NCBI GenBank assembly: GCA_963829085.1
Contig: CAWHHJ010000007.1
Coordinates: 310,001-374,000 of the forward strand
Source: PALSA-1004 sp963829085
GTDB taxonomy: Bacteria > Pseudomonadota > Gammaproteobacteria > Burkholderiales > SG8-41
Direction: 5' to 3'
DNA length: 64,000 nucleotides
Within the stretch, counting starts at the first letter, position 1, and each line of letters opens with the position of its first letter. Positions 27,230 to 36,571 of this stretch are shown piece by piece. Under the pieces are notes generated by a model. The model had not been told where the DNA came from. It made no database searches and saw nothing but the letters and a program-made list of their open reading frames with translations. The translations under genes and the position numbers were made by a program.

Positions 27230-28201
27230 TCAATCAATCTTTATGCCGGCCGAGCGCACGATGTCATTCCATGTGCGCACTTCTTTTGCAACATACTCGC
27301 CGAACTGAGCCGTTGTCATCCGCCCCGGTTCAGCGGAATTGACGGCGAGAATTTCTTTCACCTTCGGTTGATCGAGGGCTCGCACGATTTCAGAATGTAA
27401 TTTCGCCACGATGTCGCGCGGTGTGCCGGCGGGCGCCCACAAGCCCGAATACAAGCCCAGGTCGAAATCGCCCACCGTCTCCGCGATCGTGGGCACTTCG
27501 GGAAGCTGCGGCGAGCGCTTTGGAAACGAAACAGCCAATAATACGAGCCGGCCTGCCTTGGCCTGCGGCACTGCGGATGGCATTGTGGAAAACGCGACCG
27601 ACGTCTCGCCTGTGATCACCGATGAAGTGGCTGGACCGCTGCCCTTGAACGGCACATGCACGAGGTCGATGCCGACCATACGCATCAAACGCACGGCGCC
27701 GAGATGAGTGATCGCGCCGCTGCCCGATGAAGCATAGTTGAATTGCCGCGGCTTCGACTTCGCGAGCTCGATTAACTGCGGCAGCGTGCGCACGCCGAGC
27801 GTTGGATTGGCAACGAGCACCATCGGGGACCCTGCCACCAGCGCAACCGGCGCGAAGTCCTTGACGCCGTCGTACGGCAGGTTGCTATACAACGACGGCG
27901 AAATGCAATGGCCGCCGAGATCGTTCATGAGCAATGTGTATCCATCCGGCACCGCTTTAGCGACGAGCGCCGCACCGAGCGTGCTGCCGGCACCCGGTCG
28001 GTTGTCGATAACGACCTGCTGCCCGAGCGCCTCGGCGAAATGAAGGCCGACGGCACGTGCAATGACGTCAGTGATACCGCCTGCAGGCCATGGTACGACC
28101 ATCCGGATCGGCTTGTTCGGGTAAGACTGGGCGTGCGCCGCTGCGCTGGCGCCAACCAGCGCGGCGAGCAACACACAGTAGATTGCATCGATCAGTTTCA
28201 C
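27230..28201 (-). CDS. Bug/TctC-family periplasmic receptor
   Basis: A 323-residue receptor starting with GTG 28201 behind GGGGAGA. The signal peptide is KLIDAIYCVLLAALVGASAA (cleavage AHA/Q). Motifs are YPNKPIRMVVPWPAGGITD, VVIDNRPGAGSTLGAALVAKAVPDG and LVHVPFKGSGPATSSVITGET. It is encoded between another Bug gene (84 bp upstream) and the degenerate SDR. Two consecutive receptors in one operon suggest related but distinct ligands. Confidence 0.93.
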   Translation of the reverse strand: MKLIDAIYCVLLAALVGASAAAHAQSYPNKPIRMVVPWPAGGITDVIARAVGLHFAEALGQQVVIDNRPGAGSTLGAALVAKAVPDGYTLLMNDLGGHCISPSLYSNLPYDGVKDFAPVALVAGSPMVLVANPTLGVRTLPQLIELAKSKPRQFNYASSGSGAITHLGAVRLMRMVGIDLVHVPFKGSGPATSSVITGETSVAFSTMPSAVPQAKAGRLVLLAVSFPKRSPQLPEVPTIAETVGDFDLGLYSGLWAPAGTPRDIVAKLHSEIVRALDQPKVKEILAVNSAEPGRMTTAQFGEYVAKEVRTWNDIVRSAGIKID

Positions 28202-28284
28202 GCGTCTCCCCTACGCAGCTTGCGTTACTTGAAAGTGGATATATTCGTTCCTCGTGCCCGACCGGAGAGCACATGCCTTTCTTA

Positions 28285-29250
28285 CTATTCGCCTTTGATG
28301 CCCGCCGCCTGTATAACTTTCCCCCACTTGGTGATTTCGTTCTGCACGAATGCAGTGTATTGCTCTGGCGTGTTGTGAATCGGGTCGGCGCCTTGTGATG
28401 TAAGGCGGTCGCGCAACTCGGGCGTGTTGAGCGCGCGTGCGATTTCAGCGTTAAGCTTATCGATAATCGCGCGCGGCGTTTTCGCCGGCGTCGACACGCC
28501 AAACCACGCCGTCACTTCATATCCCGGCACGCCGGCTTCGGCGACCGTTGGGAGATCCGGCGCGGCAGGCGCGCGTTTGGCGCCCGTCACGGCAAGAGCA
28601 CGCAAGCGGCCATCGCGCGCGTACTGAATCACGGTGGGCATGTTCGCGAACATTATCGATGTTTGTCCGGCGAGCAGTTCGATCGCGGCAGGCCCGCCGC
28701 CTTTATACGGGACATGAACCCATTTGATGCCCGTCATGAATTGGAAAAGCTCGGCCGAGAGATGAACGGTGGTGCCGGTTCCCGACGAAGCAAAATTGAT
28801 TTCGCCCCGGTGCTTCTTTGAGAACGCGATCATTTCCCTGATATTTCGCGGCGGGAAGGAAGGATGGACGACGACAAGATTCTGCGCCTCCGCCACGAGG
28901 GACACGAATGCAAAATCACGAATCGGGTCGAACGGCAGCTTCATCAGCGTCGCGTTCGTCGCATGGCCAGGCGCGTTCAGAAGAATGGTATAGCCATCCG
29001 GTACCGCGCGTGCCCCTACTTCGGTGGCAATGGCGGTATTTGCACCCCCGCGATTCTCGACAACCACTGATTGCCCCAATTGTTCGGTGAGCTTTTGTGC
29101 GAGCGCCCGGGCGACGATATCGTTAGTGCCGCCGGCAACGAAGCCGACGAGAAAACGTATCGGTTTGACGGGGTAAGTCTGGGCGGCCGATGGCAGGCAG
29201 CACAATGCGAGGAGCGCGATCAATCCCGCCGTCGTGCCGGACTTAGTCAT
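28285..29250 (-). CDS. Bug/TctC-family periplasmic receptor
   Basis: A 321-residue receptor. ATG 29250 opens on the signal peptide TKSGTTAGLIALLALCCLPS (cleavage AAQ); an in-frame GTG at 29268 is an alternative. Motifs are YPVKPIRFLVGFVAGGTND, VVVENRGGANTAIATEVGARA and WVHVPYKGGGPAAIELLAGQT. The first loop reads GFVAGGTND in place of P-F-x-P-G-G, a variant binding loop. The end is WGKVIQAAGIKGE. It appears to head the leftward Bug-Bug-SDR operon. Confidence 0.93.
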   Translation of the reverse strand: MTKSGTTAGLIALLALCCLPSAAQTYPVKPIRFLVGFVAGGTNDIVARALAQKLTEQLGQSVVVENRGGANTAIATEVGARAVPDGYTILLNAPGHATNATLMKLPFDPIRDFAFVSLVAEAQNLVVVHPSFPPRNIREMIAFSKKHRGEINFASSGTGTTVHLSAELFQFMTGIKWVHVPYKGGGPAAIELLAGQTSIMFANMPTVIQYARDGRLRALAVTGAKRAPAAPDLPTVAEAGVPGYEVTAWFGVSTPAKTPRAIIDKLNAEIARALNTPELRDRLTSQGADPIHNTPEQYTAFVQNEITKWGKVIQAAGIKGE

Positions 29251-29335
29251 GGCGGATATTCTGATCACGCTTCACCATCATTGGTTGGAGTCAAGCATCG
29301 TAACATGCGATTTCTTTTGCGGGCATTGAGCCGGT

Positions 29336-29776
29336 TCATCGCTTTGAGTGGCCGTTATCTTTCCAGAAACGCTCCATCGCGATGAACGTATAGGAGGCGG
29401 ACCATCCGATCAGAAGCAGGCCGTTGAGCGCTTCCATTCCGGCGAGTAACCGCAAGTCGCCGCTGGGAACGACATCGCCATAGCCGAGCGATGTGTATGT
29501 TTCCGCCGAAAAGTAAAAGCAAAGTGTCAGGGACGCATCGCCAGCCTGACCAAGGGCACCGACGCCGAAATACTGAACCAGCACATGGAATGCAACAGCG
29601 TATAGGAAGATTTCAACGATATGCGCGATGAAGGCGCTGAAGATAATCACGACAAGCTTCGCGCGGCCGGGTATGCGCAGCGCGGGCAGGCCGGCGCTCA
29701 ACATACGCAGCACTTCGTAATGGATGACCGTCGTGAATACAAGCAGTGCGATGCCGAGCGACGCGACGATTCCCAT
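29336..29776 (-). CDS. two-helix potassium-channel-like protein
   Basis: A 146-residue membrane protein. An N-terminal helix is followed by a second (LVVIIFSAFIAHIVEIFLYAVAF), a pore loop with ETYTSLGYGDVVP containing the K+ selectivity filter (G-Y-G), and a last helix (LLAGMEALNGLLLIGWSASYTFI). This is the Ion_trans_2 arrangement, with no soluble regulatory domain. It would form a tetrameric K+-selective or nonselective channel of the inner membrane. It is divergent from the TonB-dependent receptor gene. Confidence 0.87.
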   Translation of the reverse strand: MGIVASLGIALLVFTTVIHYEVLRMLSAGLPALRIPGRAKLVVIIFSAFIAHIVEIFLYAVAFHVLVQYFGVGALGQAGDASLTLCFYFSAETYTSLGYGDVVPSGDLRLLAGMEALNGLLLIGWSASYTFIAMERFWKDNGHSKR

Positions 29777-30044
29777 GTTTATTCTTCTTGCGCTCTGTCG
29801 CTTGCGGATGTTGCGTGCGGTTTTCGAAGCGGAAGTTCGACGTTATCGAGTTCTTAAGAGCGACACGGAACCACAGCGGGCGTTCACAGGATACGAACAA
29901 GCAGCGGTCGATCGATTGTACCTGACGCCTCAGCACTGTTTTCTAACCAATGCTTCATGCAGCAGCGGTCAGCAGATCAGTAAACGGTTGTATGAAATAA
30001 TATGCGCTTCAAGACATACAAGATATAAAAAGGGAGTGCTTAAT

Positions 30045-32120
30045 TTGGTTCGTGGCACGGCGAGCGAGAGCCTTATCTTAGGATTGCTCGCGCTCGCCCT
30101 TTGTTGTGTTTCGACGCTCGCGGCCGGTGCAGGCGTGCAGAAGCTGGAAACGGTCGACGTCATCGATGCCACAGACAATCTGATCGGCACCGCCGATTCG
30201 GCCAGCCAGGGCGCCGTCACAGGCCGGGAACTCGAGGCGGTGCCTGCTTATCGGCCGGGTGAGATTCTCGAGTCTGTACCGGGGGTGGTGGTCACACAGC
30301 ATAGCGGTGAAGGCAAGGCTAATCAGTACTTCCTGCGTGGGATCAATCTCGATCACGGCACGGATCTCGCCATCACATTCGATGGCATGCCGGTCAATCA
30401 GCGCACGCACGGTCATGGGCAAGGCTACAGCGATCTCAATTTCGTGATCACGGATATCCTGAGCGGGCTTCAATACAAAAAGGGCCCCTACTATGCGGAT
30501 GAAGGTGATTTTTCCGCGGCGGGCGCTGTGCATCTGCAAATGCCCAATCGGCTGGAACGAGGCATTGGGCAGGTAGGTTATGGCGACTATGGCTACCGTC
30601 GTGCGCTGCTCGCCGATTCGCCGAAACTCGGCAGCGGCAACTTGCTTTATGCGGTTGAGCTGTTTCATAACGACGGTCCGTGGACAGTACCGGATGACTA
30701 TCGCAAATTCAACGCCTTGCTTCGCTACGGACAAGGCACCGAGCAAAACGGCTTCAACATTACTGCCATGGCGTACGAGGGCACCTGGAATGCGACCAAT
30801 CAGATCCCGCGCCGCTCGCTTAACGCCGGGCTGATAGGACGCTGGGATACGCTCGATCCGACCGATGGCGGCGATTCGAGCCGTTATAGTTTGTCGGCCG
30901 CCTTCAACAAGGCTGGCAGCGCATCAGCCACTTCCGGCAATGCGTTTGTCATCCGTAGCAGGCTCAATCTCTGGAACAACTTCACCTTCTTCCAAGACGA
31001 CCCGGTCAATGGCGATCAATTCGCGCAAACGGATCAGCGTGTGACAACCGGCTTGAACCTCAAGCACACACTTTTTGGCAAGTGGGGCGCACACGATGTC
31101 GAGAATACCTTCGGCGTGCAGGGGCGCAATGACAACATCAACGTGGGACTGTTCAATACTGCGCAGCGCACCATCATCAGTACTACGCGCGAGGATCACG
31201 TTGTTGAGACGAGTGGCGCAGTCTACTACCAGAATAATCTGCGCTGGACGGACTGGTTTCGCACCGTAGCGGGTTTGCGGGCGGATTTTTATCGCGGCGA
31301 TGTAACGAGCAACAACCCGTTTAACTCCGGCAAAGTAAATGACCACCTGGTGAGCCCGAAGGCAGGCTTGATTTTTGGACCATGGGCAAAGACCGAGTAT
31401 TACCTCAACTACGGACGAGGCTTTCACAGCAATGATCTGCGCGGCGCCACCATCAGCGTCGATCCGAAAAATCCGGCAATACCCGCGACGCGCGAGGCGT
31501 TGCTGGTTCGTGCAACCGGCTACGAGGCCGGCTTGCGCACTGCCATCATTCCTAACCTGCAAAGTACTTTCACCGTATTCCGGCTCGACATCGAATCGGA
31601 GTTATTGTTTCAGGGCGATGCCGGTACCACCATCGACAGCGGCCGGCCGAGCAAGCGCGTGGGTTTCGAGTTTACGAATCTCTACACGCTCAATTCATGG
31701 CTGAGCGTCGATGCGGATGTCGCTTTCACGCGTGCGCGTTTTTCGGATGGAGATCCGCTGAGCGTCGGCGATCGGGTTCCCGGCGCCGTTGAAGGGGTCG
31801 CGACGTTCACTGCATCAGTCGATAATCGCGGGCCCTATTATGGCAGCGTTCGTCTGCGTTATTTCGGGCCTCGACCGTTGATCGAAGACAACAGCTTCCG
31901 CTCGAACTCGACGACGCTGCTATCAGGGCGAGTCGGCTACAAGTTCGACAAGAAACTTCGCCTGCAGCTCGATGTATACAATCTGCTGAATCGACAGGCT
32001 AGCCAGATTGATTATGCCTATACGTCTCAATTGCGAGGCGAGCCCGCGCCCGTTAACGACATACATTTGCATCCGGTGGAACCAAGATCCGTTCGCGCGA
32101 CATTAATCGCAAACTTCTAA
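30045..32120 (+). CDS. TonB-dependent outer-membrane receptor
   Basis: A protein of about 691 residues. TTG 30045 is chosen because AGGGAG lies eight bases upstream and a signal peptide follows (RGTASESLILGLLALALCC, cleavage near LAAG). The plug domain runs from about residue 45: RPGEILESVPGVVVTQHSGEG, NQYFLRGINLDHGTDLAITFDG and QRTHGHGQGYSDLNFVI. The barrel ends in an R-x-TLIANF terminus with the C-terminal Phe that is typical for outer-membrane insertion. It takes up a siderophore, vitamin or metal complex in a TonB-dependent manner. No plug TonB-box sequence is obvious. Substrate unknown; it converges on a second such receptor. Confidence 0.92.
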   Translation: MVRGTASESLILGLLALALCCVSTLAAGAGVQKLETVDVIDATDNLIGTADSASQGAVTGRELEAVPAYRPGEILESVPGVVVTQHSGEGKANQYFLRGINLDHGTDLAITFDGMPVNQRTHGHGQGYSDLNFVITDILSGLQYKKGPYYADEGDFSAAGAVHLQMPNRLERGIGQVGYGDYGYRRALLADSPKLGSGNLLYAVELFHNDGPWTVPDDYRKFNALLRYGQGTEQNGFNITAMAYEGTWNATNQIPRRSLNAGLIGRWDTLDPTDGGDSSRYSLSAAFNKAGSASATSGNAFVIRSRLNLWNNFTFFQDDPVNGDQFAQTDQRVTTGLNLKHTLFGKWGAHDVENTFGVQGRNDNINVGLFNTAQRTIISTTREDHVVETSGAVYYQNNLRWTDWFRTVAGLRADFYRGDVTSNNPFNSGKVNDHLVSPKAGLIFGPWAKTEYYLNYGRGFHSNDLRGATISVDPKNPAIPATREALLVRATGYEAGLRTAIIPNLQSTFTVFRLDIESELLFQGDAGTTIDSGRPSKRVGFEFTNLYTLNSWLSVDADVAFTRARFSDGDPLSVGDRVPGAVEGVATFTASVDNRGPYYGSVRLRYFGPRPLIEDNSFRSNSTTLLSGRVGYKFDKKLRLQLDVYNLLNRQASQIDYAYTSQLRGEPAPVNDIHLHPVEPRSVRATLIANF

Positions 32121-32164
32121 ACCGCTCCCTGTAGCACCACGGTACCCATCGAGAGTACGATCGT

Positions 32165-34489
32165 CTAGCTCACGACTTGTCGAGCCGTACACGTTAGTAC
32201 TTGGAACTTTACTTCAGCGACCGCCGTACGTTGGGGGAATGGATGGAACAGGAAGTAATCGCGGTTGGTGAGATTGTCGATGCCCACGGCAGCGCTCCAG
32301 TTCTTATCGAGCTGGACTCTAAGCCGCGCATCGACGACAAAAAACGCTTCAAAACCCTGATACGTGTGCTCATACACATCAAGGTTATCGATCTGCGCGA
32401 ACTGCCGGCCGCTGTAGCGCCCGGCGAGCGTCGCTGCAATGCGGGCGTTGGGGCGATACGTCGCCACCAGCGTTGCGCGCCAATCCGGCACCTGCGGCGT
32501 GCGTTTACCGACCGCGAGCGAGTTAGCTGAGTCTTCGAGGATACGGGAGTCAACATAGGTAACGCTTCCGCTCAGCTCAAGTCCGCGTATGAATACATTG
32601 TTTTTCTGTGCGACGACTTCGACGCCGCGTGAGCGAACCCGGTCAATGTTTTGGACGAACGCGAACAGAGTCGTGGAACCCGAAACCAGCAGGGCACTTT
32701 GCGAGATCAATGCATCGCTGATGTTCTCCTGAAACAGCGACACCCGTACGCGGCCGTCTTGCAGCGTCCGCTCGAGCGATAGCTCTGCGGACAACGCGTT
32801 CTCGGGTTTGAGATTAGGGTTCGGTACCGTGATAGTCGGCCCGGTTGTGATCGCTTGGTATAGCTCGCTGACTGTCGGAAATCGGTAAGCCTTCGCAATG
32901 GAGGCAGTCGCCAGCCACTCGCCCGCGGGCGACCAAGCAACCGACGCTTTGGGAGAAAAGCGTGTTGCTGAAAGATCCGGTTGGACTACGCTTAGCGCAG
33001 GCGCGAGCGAGTAGTTGAAACCCTCAAATGCGCGCCAGTGCTCATAGCGGCCGCCTAGCGTTGCCTTCCACGCCGGTGCAAAACGCCAGGCGTCCTGAAT
33101 CCAAAGTGCTCCTGTCGCCGTTTTGCCGCGCGAATCGGTCGCCAGCGCACCATTTCCGCCCGACAGCCAATCCGCTGTATTGAACTTCGGGTCCGCGAGC
33201 ACGTACTTGTCGTAGTGAGTGCCAAAGCTGACGTGATGATCACCGCTTGCGCCTTGCGGCCGCCAGATGCCGCGCAGATCGAGCATCGTCCACCCCGTGC
33301 CATCCATGTATTCGATGGTGCCGGCGCCGCCGGTCTGGGCGACGGGCAGCGCATCGGTTGGCATGCGTTTGACCGACTTGTCGTAGTGATAGCTGCTTAG
33401 CACCCCTTCCCAGTCCCACGTACCGTTGGTGCTCGACTTGAGCGACACCGTTTGCATTACGTGGTCTTCGTTCAACTTGTATACGTTGTTGGAAAACGCG
33501 CTTGACGGAATGACTGCGTTGAGACCGCCGATGTTTACGCTGCCGCTATATACCGCTGTTCCTGCCGCGTCAGTCAGGTAACTCTGGGCGTGCGCAGTCG
33601 TATCGTTCTGAAATAAGCCGACGGTATAAGTAGCGCGAAGACTGGGCGTGAAGTCATAGGCTGCCTTGAGCTTGTAGTTGTCCTGAATATTGCGCTCCAG
33701 TGCACCGGCTCCGATGACAAAAATCGGACTGCCGGTGCGATTTGCGTCCGCAAAGGCGCCGCTTACGGGCGTGCCGGCGCCGCTTGCACTCGTCGGTCTT
33801 GCAACAGTGACATATGCGAGTGGCTGGTTGTTGCTATCGAGATGGTTTGCGCTCAACCACCAGGAAAAATCGCCATTGCGGTTGCCGATGAGTGCGCTGC
33901 CCTGCTTCGCAAAGTACGTATCCTTCGTCGCATACTGGCTGAAATCCTGCCAGCTTGTCGTCGCTTTCACGCTTGCTTCAAACTGCTTCGGCATACGTGT
34001 CGTGATGTCCAGTACGGCACCGATTGAATTGCCCGCGTACGCGGCAGAGAACGGGCCATACATGACGTCGACGCGCTCGATTTCTTCCGGCGACACCACG
34101 CCCCAGCGCGGTCCGCCAACGTTGTTGTTATTGGCGATGAGCGGCGACAACAATGCGCCATCGACCATGATCAGACTGCGCGCGCTCGCGCCCACTCCGG
34201 AGGTACGCGTAGTCATCGGCGCCTGGGTGTCACCGATATGGCGCTTGCGAATCAGTATGTTCGGCAGATAGCGGACGGCGTCCTCGGTGTTGATCACATT
34301 GACCGATTCGGACATCTGCTTGGCAGTCACGCTTTCGGATGAGGCGGGAAACTCGAGTTTCTCCGGCACCGAACGCCCTTGCTCGACTACGACTTCTTCG
34401 AGACTGGGCACATCGTTTTGCGCGATGCAGAGTGTAGTCGCGCTCGCAAGGATGGCGGCCGACACTGCGCGCACGCTGTGAACTCTCAT
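32165..34489 (-). CDS. TonB-dependent outer-membrane receptor
   Basis: A 774-residue receptor. The signal peptide is RVHSVRAVSAAILASATTLC (cleavage IAQ/N). A possible TonB box, LEEVVVEQ, is followed by a plug with NTEDAVRYLPNILIRKRHIGD and MVDGALLSPLIANNNN, then IERVDVMYGPFSAAYAGNSIGAV. The barrel shows FAPAWKATLGGRYEHW and SKAYRFPTVSELYQ. The usual aromatic last residue is missing: VAEVKFQ is followed by 14 extra residues ending VVS, so a 3' indel may have extended the frame. A small His/Cys-rich secreted protein gene lies directly upstream in the same direction, hinting at metal uptake. Confidence 0.92.
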   Translation of the reverse strand: MRVHSVRAVSAAILASATTLCIAQNDVPSLEEVVVEQGRSVPEKLEFPASSESVTAKQMSESVNVINTEDAVRYLPNILIRKRHIGDTQAPMTTRTSGVGASARSLIMVDGALLSPLIANNNNVGGPRWGVVSPEEIERVDVMYGPFSAAYAGNSIGAVLDITTRMPKQFEASVKATTSWQDFSQYATKDTYFAKQGSALIGNRNGDFSWWLSANHLDSNNQPLAYVTVARPTSASGAGTPVSGAFADANRTGSPIFVIGAGALERNIQDNYKLKAAYDFTPSLRATYTVGLFQNDTTAHAQSYLTDAAGTAVYSGSVNIGGLNAVIPSSAFSNNVYKLNEDHVMQTVSLKSSTNGTWDWEGVLSSYHYDKSVKRMPTDALPVAQTGGAGTIEYMDGTGWTMLDLRGIWRPQGASGDHHVSFGTHYDKYVLADPKFNTADWLSGGNGALATDSRGKTATGALWIQDAWRFAPAWKATLGGRYEHWRAFEGFNYSLAPALSVVQPDLSATRFSPKASVAWSPAGEWLATASIAKAYRFPTVSELYQAITTGPTITVPNPNLKPENALSAELSLERTLQDGRVRVSLFQENISDALISQSALLVSGSTTLFAFVQNIDRVRSRGVEVVAQKNNVFIRGLELSGSVTYVDSRILEDSANSLAVGKRTPQVPDWRATLVATYRPNARIAATLAGRYSGRQFAQIDNLDVYEHTYQGFEAFFVVDARLRVQLDKNWSAAVGIDNLTNRDYFLFHPFPQRTAVAEVKFQVLTCTARQVVS

Positions 34490-34571
34490 TTAATCGTGCT
34501 CCGATAGATGCCTCGTCCGCATGCCGGTATAAACCGGAATGCAGACGCACTGGATTCAGCGATGAAGACAG

Positions 34572-34970
34572 CTACAGGAGAGCGGGAGGGCCGCGCGGCG
34601 CGATCGAATGAATTAGTAGGCGGCGCGAATAAACGGGAGCATACGCGTGCAGACGAAGCTCGTATCCACCGGTCGGCGTAACCAGCACCACGGGCGCTCT
34701 TGGCGCCTCGAACGATGGATGGTGCGTGGGCGCTGCGACGATCTGGTCATTGCAGCAACATCGACCGCTGCCGCCGCCCGGGCACCACGGGAGTAAGGTA
34801 GTGACAAGGGATTCCGCATCTCGTGACATCGGTGCTTCCGGCGACGACACTGGTGCAGTGACCTGGCCACCATGCGGGCCCTCATGCGCAGAAGCTACGC
34901 AAGCGCAAAGCATCAGCAGCGCGCACAGGCCGAGCGTCGTCAACGTCTGTATGAAACTGCGCACAAACAT
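34572..34970 (-). CDS. small secreted His/Cys-containing protein (DUF2946-like)
   Basis: A 132-residue protein. ATG 34970 opens on a signal peptide (RSFIQTLTTLGLCALLMLCA, cleavage near ASA/H). The mature part begins HEGPHGG, contains GGGSGRCCCND, and ends RGPPALL. The end resembles DUF2946-type proteins that accompany TonB-dependent metal receptors. It lies upstream of such a receptor gene, 82 bp apart and in the same orientation. It may bind metal in the periplasm. Family assignment is tentative. Confidence 0.6.
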   Translation of the reverse strand: MFVRSFIQTLTTLGLCALLMLCACVASAHEGPHGGQVTAPVSSPEAPMSRDAESLVTTLLPWCPGGGSGRCCCNDQIVAAPTHHPSFEAPRAPVVLVTPTGGYELRLHAYAPVYSRRLLIHSIAPRGPPALL

Positions 34971-35163
34971 GCTGCTTTTTAGCACAGTTAGCCGGATGCG
35001 TGCGCACCGGGAAGCATCCGCGAGGTGATTCACTGTCTGTAACAAGATGCGCGCAAAACCGCCAATCGAGTCGAACAGCATCTAATTAATGTAACACTGG
35101 ACCTGTACTCTGGCGCCCGACACGTTGCAGTTCGAAACGAACGACAAGCGGAGTAACTAAATA

Positions 35164-35507
35164 ATGATCACAGATGCAATACGCGAGGCACAGTCTGAAT
35201 ATGCTGTTTACTTTCTTCTGACCGATTATGTCGAAACACTGCAGTTCTCGGAGAAATTCCCGGCGCAGGTCTTGTACGTCTGCCGCTCGCCGGATTAGAA
35301 GATGTTCGCCACCGTCTCGATCGATTGGCTGCTCACTTCGAAACCACAATGCGCCTGATGGATACGTCTACCTGCTACATCGTCAGTGAGGCGATTGTCA
35401 TCTTTGACGCCGCCATCCGACGCGTGAACAAGCTGCCGCGACAGAACACAGCATGCGTTTGCGATCTGACATCCGTCCGTCACTTGCACTTAACGCATGC
35501 TTCATGA
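35164..35507 (+). pseudogene. conserved hypothetical protein, frameshifted near 35278
   Basis: ATG 35164, preceded by GCGGAG, begins MITDAIREAQSEYAVYFLL, then TDYVETLQFSEKFPAQVL before hitting a stop. Shifting the frame at about 35278 continues LPLAGLEDVRHRLDRLAAHF, then ETTMRLMDTSTCYIVSEAIV and FDAAIRRVNKL, with a helical protein character like the first part. The joined product of about 90-110 residues looks like a known betaproteobacterial hypothetical family, but this is from memory. One base indel or sequence error would explain the break. Confidence 0.45.
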
Positions 35508-35694
35508 CGACTTGTACGCTTCTATTTTTGGTGGATTGAACTTCCACCGAGCACACGACGTATGGCAACCGGTGTGAATGGAGGGACAAAAAAAGTTAGG
35601 TTGTTGTGCACTATGACCCTTGTTCACGATGGTCGCGCACGAATACAGTTCGTGCATTCCTGTTCCGCCATCATGTGCACGAGGATTAGCTGCA

Positions 35695-35913
35695 GTGTCT
35701 GATCAAACTCAAAATCAGAAAGACGCCGAAGACCTGGTGAACGACTCCCTGCAGATACGGGCAGTTGCGAATAAGGAAGGCGTTTCGGAAAAAGCGGTTA
35801 TGGCCGCCATTGCAAAAGTGGGACCGCTGCGGCAGAAAGTAATCGCCGAACTGCGGAAATCTAAGATTCAGGAACGCAACGATACCAGGCGCCTGAGAGC
35901 CGCGCGTAGTTAA
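35695..35913 (+). CDS. DUF3606-like small protein
   Basis: A 72-residue protein starting with GTG 35695, nine bases after GAGGA. It reads MSDQTQNQKDAEDLVNDSLQ, then IRAVANKEGVSEKAVMAAIA and KVGPLRQKVIAELRK. This short helical protein with an HTH-like 'S-E-K-A-V-x-x-A-x-x-K-V-G' core matches the DUF3606 type. Function unknown. Confidence 0.65.
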   Translation: MSDQTQNQKDAEDLVNDSLQIRAVANKEGVSEKAVMAAIAKVGPLRQKVIAELRKSKIQERNDTRRLRAARS

Positions 35914-36571
35914 GTCGCTTGCGTCATCTGACCGGCGTTCCGATCACCGGCGGCCTCCGCCGTCGGATTGTTGAACCCCTCGCACCGACCCTAGGATTCT
36001 CAAAGCCCTCATCTCGCCGATGAGACCTGTGCGCGCGGTCTAACGATCCACGGCGCCTCGCGCCCATCAAGCCGCGTTCAACTCTACTTCTGTTACACGC
36101 GTGACGGCCTTGGAGAAATCGCCGTACCCATGCGCTGGCCGCAAAGCGAGCATGTGACGTGCTTCACATCACACGGCGCAGTGTGATTTACCCAGTCGGC
36201 CGAAATTCGATAAGACGGCGTCCTGGACACGCACCTGCGTTAACAGCGCAAGTATGTTGTCGGTCACGGACGAGAAGCGGTGCCGGTTCAACCGTCTGTC
36301 AACCCTTGGCACGTGCCTTGCATCGATTACCACCTATGGTAAGCACGGCACACAGACGTACTTATTACCATGTCTCGTTGTGAAATATGCGGCAAACCAC
36401 TGCTGAGGGAGTCTCGGTAGCACCGCATGAAGCGTAAGACTGAGGAACCACGCCGTCACCATTCACATGGTAGGAAGGACGATGAGAAAGTTCGTAAACA
36501 GACACGCTAAATCGTCCTTGTAAAAAGCGTCAACGCTAAATTGCACGTTAGTACCCGGGGAGACACTAGTC
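35914..36571 (+). other. gene-poor stretch upstream of the signalling operon
   Basis: No convincing protein gene. A CGGCGG-CCT-CCGCCG hairpin lies at about 35948-35962. A 27-codon basic frame (36427-36510, starting MKRKTEEPRRHHSHGRKDDE) and a 16-codon frame at 36371 (MSRCEICGKPLLRESR, with a C-x2-C) exist but lack good ribosome binding sites. The last 20 bp contain GGGGAGAC, the ribosome binding site of the kinase gene. The operon promoter is expected here but I cannot point to it. Confidence 0.5.

Noticed and set aside
30045..34489. Two TonB receptor genes seen as one duplicated unit
   Set aside because: They are convergent, with different plugs and barrel sequences and no shared operon.
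36427..36510. A 27-codon basic peptide (MKRKTEEPRRHHSHG...)
   Set aside because: No good ribosome binding site at proper distance and no known relatives; mentioned only within the gene-poor stretch.
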